From the NCBI GenBank assembly GCA_009761415.1, contig QUOL01000006.1, positions 1,798,001 to 1,862,000 on the forward strand: 64,000 nt of DNA. Direction: 5' to 3'. Below, piece by piece: positions 56,421 through 64,000 of this stretch (position 1 is its first letter; every line of letters begins with the position of its first letter). Position numbers and translations under genes: made by a program. This DNA comes from Sarcomyxa edulis (taxonomy: Eukaryota; Basidiomycota; Agaricomycetes; Agaricales; Mycenaceae). The notes beneath the pieces were generated by a model. The model did no database searches, was not told the origin of the DNA, and was given only the letters and a program-made list of their open reading frames with translations.

Positions 56421-57197
56421 TGCAGGCGTGAATCAGACCTGTGCGTACGAGCCTCGATTCTAGGTTTGATTTTCAGAAGTGTTCAAGACTGGGGATTACT
56501 CAACCAGAGAAATGGCGTACATGTTGAGTGGAGAGCTCAAAAGGGGGCAGGCAGTTCGAGAGAAGACGAGGCTAGAACAAAGTGGAAGTCTACTGCCGAC
56601 ACAAGATCTTTAGGTGGATAAATTATTTGCATGATTAGAGGGCAAAGACACACTTTTGATGTTGCAAGGCAATCCGCCCCATCTCCATCTATCTAAGCCA
56701 ACACCAGAGTTTTCTAGCCATCCGTTGTCCTTCATGGAAGCTTCAACGGGAGGTTCTGCGAGAGCAATGGACTGGACGCGAGGCGCGTCATCCTTGTGCG
56801 ATAAGCATAGACGTCGTCAAACGGCAGGCCCGAGCTCGGACTTGGAGTTACAACGTTCAGAACGAGAAGTTTTGAGCCTGATCATGTAGACGCGTTTTAT
56901 CGTGACGCGAACCACGGAGGACGAAACTTGAGCGATTTTGGTGATCTAAAGACAACGGATCATGTAAGAAAGACAACAAGGGGTAGATGATGGAGTGCCA
57001 GAAGTGGTGGTTATAGGTGGAAGGTAACGATCAGGTAGCCCAGCTATAAACGCGTTCTGACTTGGTTCTGACTGAGACTATAGATCAACGTCTTGCCACC
57101 AACTCGACAATTTACAAATGTGAGCCCTTTCTCCCCAATCCAGAGTACTTCTTGGCGTTGATGAACTGCTCCATTGCTCTCTAAACCCATTCTATAG
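56421..57197. other. intergenic, promoter side of the F-box gene
   Basis: No gene seen. The interval must contain the promoter of the F-box gene at 57198. A 77-codon ORF near 56.7 kb has no motif. Confidence 0.5.
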
Positions 57198-59015
57198 ATG
57201 AATGGATCACCACTTGAAGACAGCTGCGACTCTGACTCCGAGTCGCCCACACCACGTCGGCCCATAGACATGAATCGCGTCAGAGTGGCCCTAATATCTG
57301 ATTCCGACACACCATCCGTTGATCCAGTACCAACGATTCACGAAATAGAGCAGGTGGTGAGCGCATTCCTTCGAAGTTTGAACGATGAACGCGTCCTAGA
57401 CATCGACTCCTTTTTGTTGACCATGCAGATTTCGTATGTCAGTCGAAATCTGTACCATGAACTCATGGATGGAGTACTCCAAGAGCCACGAGCTGCTTCA
57501 ATAAGAGAGCTCTTAGTCAAAGAAGAACAAGAACTGAAACACGTATTGGATAAGATCGCTCGGTCCCCATGTCTCCTCGACGCGGACGGCATACAGTACA
57601 TCTCTTGTCGAAGTAAAATCGACACCTATCGGGCTATACTTGCACCTGTCCGTCGTCTCCCGCCCGAAATCGTTTCCGAGATATTCCTGCTCTTGATGTG
57701 GAGTCGCCACTTTGGAGATGTAGTCCACGACTGCACTCGAAAAGAAGAACCTTTCAGTCTTCGACCGTACACAGATCCTCTGATGATCTGTCACATCTGC
57801 CCTTCGTGGAGGCAAATTGCTCTGGGTTACTCGAGCCTTTGGACGAACATTCACCTCTATTTCACTCCCCGCAACTCTAGGTCTGGTGACGCCCTCAACG
57901 CCATGACGACGTGGATAGACCGCACGAGATCGACTCCTTTCTCGATAAAGATCTCTGCAGAAAGCCAAGACGTCTCTTTTGACGGCATCATCAAGGCTCT
58001 CATACCTCGCATCTCAACTTGCCGAAGCTTTACAGTATCCGCTCCACCTGTCCTTTTCGATCAGCTAGATCTATCGACACTATTATCTGGTCCACTCCGT
58101 CTTTTGGAACATCTGACACTCTCTGTGAAAACAGACCCCCGGACCAGCTTCCCATTCGAATGGGATCCGTCGAGTACTCCGTTCAATGATGCACCTCGCT
58201 TGCGGGCCATCCACATATCGGAAGTTCGACTACCTGATCTAGAATCCTTGATGTTCCCGTGGTCGCAACTGGTGGACCTCTCGCTGGACTGTGTCGAGTA
58301 CGATCGATATTCTGTAGAAACCCTTCGACACTGCGTGAACCTGGAAAGACTGCATCTGTTTATCATTCAGCAAAACAACTCCGACAGACCTGATGCCTTT
58401 GCCTCCTCGTCCCCTGCCGTTCTGCCCAAACTCAGTTCCTTCACTCTCATTATCCGTACCCATGGCCTACAATACGTCTTTCAGTCCTTGACTCTCCCTG
58501 TTCTCGACAAACTCAGCATCACTGCTGTTTCGCATATCGAGACAGGATGGCCCGCATCAGAATTCTCGGAACTACAAGTTCGGTCTGCATTCACCTTGAC
58601 GGATCTTCAGCTCCGGCTGAACTGGCTTTCGTTACCCCCCAATGGGTTCATCACGTTGCTTCGTACACTACCATCCCTAAAAAAACTCTCCTCCCATTGC
58701 TGTGGCTGCGACGACGCCTTCTTTCGAGCACTATCCTATTCAGCAGAGAGCCCGAACGAGGAGTCGACTCTGCTCCCGCAATTACAAGATCTTACCATTG
58801 TAGAAGATGGAGAGTTTGACGATACAGAAGTGGCTAGTATGATTGAGTCTCGGTGGTGGACCATTCAGCCTACCTCTATCCGACCACGTCTAAAGCACGT
58901 CTTCATCGCAGCATGTGAGTATCCTAGTGGCGCAGTCCAAGACCGTTTAGGAAAATGTCGCAAGGGCGGCCTCCAGGTTGTCTATACGAGCCTTCCGGGA
59001 CAGTTGGAGACGTAG
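57198..59015 (+). CDS. F-box-like protein, 605 aa, single exon
   Basis: One open frame runs from ATG 57198 to TAG 59015. A heptad-rich stretch (LLVKEEQELKHVLDKIAR, KIDTYRAILAPVR) leads into the F-box RLPPEIVSEIFLLLM at about residue 155, then ICPSWRQIALGYSSLW and weak leucine-rich repeats (LEHLTLSV, LVDLSLDCVEY, LERLHLFIIQ). This is the standard layout of a very large mushroom F-box family. It probably recruits substrates to an SCF ligase. It has no counterpart in the NLR1 block, so it was gained or kept only here. Confidence 0.85.
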   Translation: MNGSPLEDSCDSDSESPTPRRPIDMNRVRVALISDSDTPSVDPVPTIHEIEQVVSAFLRSLNDERVLDIDSFLLTMQISYVSRNLYHELMDGVLQEPRAASIRELLVKEEQELKHVLDKIARSPCLLDADGIQYISCRSKIDTYRAILAPVRRLPPEIVSEIFLLLMWSRHFGDVVHDCTRKEEPFSLRPYTDPLMICHICPSWRQIALGYSSLWTNIHLYFTPRNSRSGDALNAMTTWIDRTRSTPFSIKISAESQDVSFDGIIKALIPRISTCRSFTVSAPPVLFDQLDLSTLLSGPLRLLEHLTLSVKTDPRTSFPFEWDPSSTPFNDAPRLRAIHISEVRLPDLESLMFPWSQLVDLSLDCVEYDRYSVETLRHCVNLERLHLFIIQQNNSDRPDAFASSSPAVLPKLSSFTLIIRTHGLQYVFQSLTLPVLDKLSITAVSHIETGWPASEFSELQVRSAFTLTDLQLRLNWLSLPPNGFITLLRTLPSLKKLSSHCCGCDDAFFRALSYSAESPNEESTLLPQLQDLTIVEDGEFDDTEVASMIESRWWTIQPTSIRPRLKHVFIAACEYPSGAVQDRLGKCRKGGLQVVYTSLPGQLET

Positions 59016-61295
59016 ACGGTAAATCATTGGATCCAGTTTCGAAAGGTACGCGCAGAGGCTTGAATAACCTGTTCTTGCTGATGCAGGATCACATTAGCAA
59101 CCTCTCGTTCTCTTGAACGGCTTGTCTCAGGCAATCCTGCTAAGGGGGAAAATGGAGGTTGGCACGACTAGGAGAAGTCGTTGTACATTGTGCCAGTAGC
59201 TATAATTTTTCTGATACATACGCGTGGATGCGCGCAGTAATAGAAAAAAGACGTATTACAATGAACTATGGACTCGTCGGATAGCGCAAACTGAGTGCGT
59301 CAATATCAGAGAAGTGTTGTGAGAGAAACCGTGACGTACCTATTCCGCAGATCGTCCGAAAACTGGTTGATGGCAGATAATTGAGGTGCTCTGGAGAAGC
59401 GGGGGGTACCCTGATGACGAGAATGAAGAGAAGGTTGAACGACCTTGAACGACGTGACGAAGACTCACCGTAGACTCTTCCATTTCAGAGCGGACCTTCT
59501 TCCCTTCTCCCCATCCATCAGATATTCACATGTTTCCATATTCACCCACTGGTGTTTGGGTAGTTAAGCGTGAACTCGCGAGACAAGAGCCGGGGAATCA
59601 GTGATGGCGTGAAGGGGCGACAAAAAGGAACAGGTATGCGCTGTTGACCATCGGGAAAAATCAGCTAAGCGTCGACGCTCTATCGTCCAGCTTAGGAAGA
59701 CGTTCTCGGACCATCTGCAATCAACCCAGGATTCCTGAAAGAATTAAGCACACGAAATCATCTGTTTCTCGAGCGTGTATGGCCGTTGACAACCACCATT
59801 TTCCCGACCAATGATAAGACTTACAATGTTTACATATCAAAACGTCCAGGAAAGCCATGAGAGTGACTGCAGAGCTCAGATTCTCCGAGTCATCCGTTCA
59901 GTCGTTGGATGGAGCCATTCGTTCAGTTGACGTCGTTGGAAAGACTTAGCTAAGATAGGAACAAGGGTAAGACCGCGACGTCGCACGGATACCAAGATCT
60001 ACGCTCGAACAGGCCGCTTATCAGGCCTACAGCGTCACACTGGAAGATACCTCAGATAGTCTGGGGTATCCAGATGTTGCTGATGAAGAGGATAAGCGGG
60101 GTGTTCCAGGATAGGATCTAGTTGGAAAAGAGCCTCAGTGGCTAGAGCACTAGCATATTTGACAAAATAGATATCTCGTGGACTCGTACCACTGCATTTT
60201 GGAAGCGAAGCGAACGAGCCAGTAGGAAATGAAGCCAAAGACCCGAAATCAGGTGATTATCTAGTCGAAGTGAAGCTGGAGAAGTAACGCCTCAGGTATC
60301 GGTATCGAGGTGTCCTAAGTTGTGTTGTAATGCTGGGTCGAGAGGTCCGTGTCAGAGTAGAAATGAGATATGAGGATCGGAAAAGGGTTATCTGATGGAG
60401 TCAATCACGCGATCACGATCGATCGGTCCTCCCCATCTTTCTCTCCCAACCAACTCCCAACATGATCGTGTTGTGCAACGCATACTAGCTTTGGACTAGC
60501 TACAAACTAGCTAGTTAGCTATACCTCGAAGGATCCCTACCTCAAACGATGACTAGTAGCTAGGGTGGCTAAATGGTACACACGTAGGCTTGGACCAACG
60601 AGTACGTACCCTTTACGCTCGCGGAGAATGTGGGTATCTTTCCAAGTGAGTCACTTCGCGATCGCGTTATCACTAGCTCAGTGTAATCTCTATCCTGATT
60701 TGCAGAGATTATCTCGGTGTGGAGTAAGACTTACAAGCTCCCAACTCTACACCGCATTCCTCGACACATCCGAAAGCCGTGCACGAGTTCCCTCATCTCA
60801 GCGGATACATCGACGATGCCCATACCTGATCTTGAGACTGGTAGTAAATTCATCGATACGTACATCTTGCATCGAAGACGGAAACTGGCCTGAATCGTCA
60901 TGTAGTCCCCATTAATCTCCACGTCTTCCTTTCGACTTTGCAGCCTCAACAATCGTGTCTTGCCAGGTCTAGCCCATCGCCATAAGAGATTGTTTCTGGG
61001 TCTCAGGAAGTTATTTTGACTTGAACGAAGTACGTTAATGCAATCAAATTCAAAGTCTATGGGACGGAATGGTGCGTCTTCAAGTTCTACTCCTGATCAC
61101 TGTTTATGTACAGTTCTCAGCTCGATACGCGCTTGCACCTTCGATCCTGGTTGCGGATAACATCTCAGGCGCTGTCCTGACTATAAAACCCACCTCGTGG
61201 TCAGTGCCCAACTCGCTGCTCCCTTTCTTTACACCCGAGTACTAGTTTGATATTCGCATTCGACGCCACAGCAACTACAACAGCAACAGTCGCAC
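59016..61295. other. 2.3 kb intergenic, no gene supported
   Basis: Short ORFs at 60035-60238 (-), 60565-60915 (+) and 60731-60952 (-) overlap or lack motifs. A box-A-like TGGCTAAATGG near 60564 has no matching box B. The last 150 bp probably hold the PLAC8 promoter (CTATAAAACC at 61180). Confidence 0.45.
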
Positions 61296-61987
61296 ATGAG
61301 CGAAAAGTTCGTACAACAACAGCCCCAGGGGATGCCGGGTATGGGCATAGCGATAGGGGGTAACAAGAATGAATGCGAAGAACATGCCCGTGGACGTCAA
61401 CGGGAGCAGGGAATGGAGTTATGGGTTGTGTGATTGTTCTAGTAATCGCGGGACTTGTGAGTGTCTTTTTTCCTTTGGATGGAAGGGTACTCCCATCGCT
61501 GAATTACCTCTCGTACGCGTAGACTGTCTCGCAGTATGGTGTCCCTGTATTGTATATGCCCGAAACAAGCAGAGGTACGAACACCTCACGTCCCATGGTA
61601 CATCCGATCCGCCGGTGGAGGATGCTGTTCGGGAGATTGCTGGGTTCATGGAATTTTAACGGCGCTCTGTGGGTTCGGATGGGTCAAGCAGGTAATTGCC
61701 GCTTTCTATTTCTCTGTTTGGTTGTCGCCAGTTGTGCTGAAGTTCGATGTGGTTCTGTTCCAGTCATCGCGTTCTCGTCTTCGTGTTTTGGATCATCTTA
61801 GCCTCTTGCGCGTACTGACTTACTTTCTGTTCTTCTAGAGATTCCATCCCGAGCTGCGATCCGCTCTCGATATCGCATCAGAGGCAGTGGATGTAGGGAT
61901 TGTTGTAATGTGTTGTGGTGTAGCCCGTGTGAGCTTGCCCAGGAGAGTAGGGAGATTGGATTGGAGGAGTTCGGACTCCAGCAGTGA
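61296..61987 (+). pseudogene. PLAC8 (cysteine-rich) family gene with frameshift
   Basis: The PLAC8 domain is plain: NAKNMPVDVNGSREWSYGLC, CLAVWCPCIVYARNKQRYEH, GGGCCSGDCWVHGILTALCG, then RYRIRGSGCRDCCNVLWCSP and a tail ending at TGA 61987. But the second and third pieces are in different frames within one exon (shift near 61605-61615), and the leader MSEKFVQQQPQGMPGMGI is out of frame with NAKN at 61369. Two single-base shifts suggest a decayed gene; assembly error is possible. Intact members are small membrane-associated Cys-rich proteins affecting metal content or growth. Confidence 0.65.
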
Positions 61988-62251
61988 GTGATTGCATGTT
62001 GGATCATGGGTGGTATTTCAGAGGTTCGGAGTGTGGAGTTAGGGATGGGGATGAGATGGGAAAGAATGTCCATTGATTTTACTTTGAACTGGTTTACAAG
62101 ATCTTGGAGAATGATATGCTATGCGATGCGGTTCGAAAAACCCATAGTCACAGCGCGTTGATGTAAACACCAGTCACTTATTCTTCGTCGCCACTATTTC
62201 AGTAGCAACGGCACGTTCCCGTGCTCCCGCCATCTGGATGTACAGAGCAGT

Positions 62252-62908
62252 CTATATATTCTTCGCTTCCGCCGCTTTAAGTTTTGCGGCAGCAGCCTGT
62301 TCCTGCGCTCTCTTCATCACCACATACTCATCGAATGTCATGGTAGGAGGATCGCCGCCATTTGAATTGTTCCATCCTTCGATGTCCTCATTCTTGAAGA
62401 ACTCCGAAATCGAAACTGTCGGTATATTGCCACCACCAGTGCTCATCCACCTAGCAAGATCTTCTTCCGTTAATATCTTTGGGGGAAGTCTGCGTCCTTT
62501 TACCTCGTTTCTCCGCGGGGCAAATCCATTACGCGTCAATGCAAAGTCATCCCAAAGGCATACGAATTCGATTTCGTCCGCCTTCGCACCACCTTCGCTC
62601 ACGAGCCATTCTCTAGTCTTTTTGTCAGCTTCACGTTCAGTGACATCTGGTTCGGAGAAGGTGGCGTTGCGGCGCTCTTGGATAGAACGAGTTATGAGGA
62701 GTATCCCGTCCTCTAGAAAGGACGTCCTCTTTGTCGGATGAGCGATAGCGCCAGCCAGAATAGTGAGTTTTCCTTGTTCAGCAAGCCAATTATTGATAGG
62801 AAACTCCAGATGATCATCAAAGACGCCTCGGTCATCAATCTGGAGTTTGGCCATGACAGCACGCGTCGTGGCAAAGTTCATGTAGTATCCGCAGACGAAG
62901 TAGGGCAT
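62252..62908 (-). CDS. 218-aa protein of unknown function, copy B (inverted)
   Basis: The frame is complete and differs from copy A at four residues: Leu for Gln in TSF(L)EDG, Pro for Ala in SE(P)DVTE, Arg for Ile in APR(R)NE and Ile for Met in PK(I)LTE. The leader exon and intron start upstream are also shared (AAACGAG|gtaagc), while the 3' end of the intron differs. Homology covers about 62,225-63,210, with a 55-bp insertion in the leader region relative to A. Both copies keep the frame, so purifying selection or very recent copying is likely. Confidence 0.75.
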   Translation of the reverse strand: MPYFVCGYYMNFATTRAVMAKLQIDDRGVFDDHLEFPINNWLAEQGKLTILAGAIAHPTKRTSFLEDGILLITRSIQERRNATFSEPDVTEREADKKTREWLVSEGGAKADEIEFVCLWDDFALTRNGFAPRRNEVKGRRLPPKILTEEDLARWMSTGGGNIPTVSISEFFKNEDIEGWNNSNGGDPPTMTFDEYVVMKRAQEQAAAAKLKAAEAKNI

Positions 62909-63473
62909 CTGAATTCGGGAGGATTAAGTCATTTCCATTAGAAACGACTCAAACTTACACTATGATACTTGGAGTGCTTACCTCGTTTACGAGACGGCGA
63001 TTGCCAGTGGAAGCCTCGGTGTTATGGTGAAGCACTTTCTAAGTATTCCACGTTTGTGACCCGAGTCTGAGAAAGCCTTGAGCTTAAGGTGAAGTTGGTA
63101 CGTATACGTCCGTTAAGTCAGTCAATGAGAGAGTCAGAGGAGGAGTTGCACGCTGCAGCGCTGAATGTTGGCTGAACGTCGCAGTTGGGACCAACTTGAA
63201 GTCAGCGGGTCGTGCCAATGATGTTGATTCAATCTCCCTCAGCCAAACAAAGTGCACTGCGTTCAAACGACTTGCGACCATTTCTCAACCATTTCTTGTA
63301 ATTTGCCACAAAGCAGAACCAAGCATGATGCAGTACAAAATGGTATATTTTTCCAGGGAGGAGTATAATCTATTTCATATCTCGATATAACCCAACAATG
63401 CTCACCAACCACAATTTACCGCCTCTCGAAGAATCATCTTCCTGAATCTATCGAGTGCGGAGATTCATCAGTA

Positions 63474-63899
63474 TCACGCGGAGAAGCGTGCAGAGAAAGA
63501 CGCACTAGCAACTTCGACGATATATGGTTCACAATGAGTGCCTGATGGCCGTAATAATGCCTCCTCTTCACTATAGATATCCAAATCTCGAGTTTGAGAC
63601 CAACCTTTCTTTCCCGTTCCCGCAGGAAGCTCAATATGAACCACGAAAACATTTTTGTGATCCTTAATCGCAAGGTGATAATCCGCAACACTCTTGATAT
63701 TGACCTGTGTAAAAGAGCTGATTCGAATGAGAACAGGGATTTGGGAAAAGTCCAGAATGACACCGGCGTTCGGTATAGATTCACGTCGTATGGCCTCAAT
63801 AATCTCGCGCTCTGCAAAATTGACAGTATTGAGAGCGATGCTATTGACGAAATGGAATGACGCCATCGAAATAACGGGAGAATGATTATCTGTCATCAT
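63474..63899 (-). CDS. possible gene of unknown function, 141-aa frame
   Basis: The ORF runs from ATG 63899 (MMTDNHSPVISMASFHFVNS) through IPVLIRISSFTQVNIKSVAD and KNVFVVHIELPAGTGKKGWS to a stop at 63474. Composition is that of a globular protein with a beta-rich core. No family recognised, and upstream exons could lie beyond 63.9 kb. The overlapping ORF at 63434-63817 in another frame is poorer. Confidence 0.4.
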   Translation of the reverse strand: MMTDNHSPVISMASFHFVNSIALNTVNFAEREIIEAIRRESIPNAGVILDFSQIPVLIRISSFTQVNIKSVADYHLAIKDHKNVFVVHIELPAGTGKKGWSQTRDLDIYSEEEALLRPSGTHCEPYIVEVASASFSARFSA

Positions 63900-64000
63900 C
63901 CAGTCAACAGTTGCAATACATCAATATTGATAGCCACGAGAAATGCGCACCAGGCCCGTTCACATACTCGTTCGTGATCCTACAAATGACTTTGTGCCTT

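Noticed and set aside
60560..60640. tRNA gene suggested by a box-A-like TGGCTAAATGG
   Set aside because: No box B (GGTTCGA-type) follows at a workable distance and no cloverleaf can be drawn.

Overview
The window is nuclear DNA of a mushroom-type basidiomycete (Agaricomycetes). The evidence is genes split by many 45-65 nt GT..AG introns, several F-box proteins, NACHT-WD40 receptor genes, a histidine-type secreted phosphatase and, in the centre, a KDZ-class DNA transposon linked to a TET/JBP-type dioxygenase gene. The species cannot be fixed from sequence alone. No rRNA, tRNA or CRISPR was found.

Layout. 1-14.8 kb is mostly conserved genome: the 3' end of a WD40 receptor gene, an F-box gene, a histidine acid phosphatase, a WRAP53/TCAB1-like WD40 protein, an APH-fold kinase and, divergently, the exosome nuclease DIS3/RRP44. 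A 74-codon ORF ends on a TAATG that overlaps the DIS3 start. 14.8-29.6 kb is accessory: three copies of a tiny secreted-peptide gene (one intact, two without ATG), a C2-like/NACHT/WD40 receptor (NLR1), decayed fragments and a 218-aa gene of unknown function.

29,668-48,542 is one 18.9 kb DNA transposon with an 8-bp target duplication (ATAATCCT), GC-rich terminal inverted repeats and subterminal CCTTCAG arrays spaced about 21 bp. It carries a zinc-cluster/WWTK protein and a CxC-KDZ protein on the + strand, a TET/JBP-like gene on the - strand, two F-box genes, an unknown gene and an RTC4-like gene. In its middle is a 4.6 kb patch of captured host exons (epsin tail, a Ser-rich conserved mushroom protein, a TRM10-like head), bounded by palindromic repeats.

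48.5-64 kb repeats the theme of 18-29 kb: a second receptor (NLR2) in the same orientation and with the same intron positions as NLR1, a decayed copy of the gene at 27 kb, an F-box gene, a frameshifted PLAC8 gene and an inverted, almost identical copy of the 218-aa gene. The simplest reading is a segmental duplication of a receptor block, later split by the transposon. Exon borders were worked out by hand from splice signals and reading-frame continuity. They are firm for the F-box gene at 1112-2801, KDZ gene 1, NLR2's first exons and the small gene at 49.5 kb, and approximate elsewhere.
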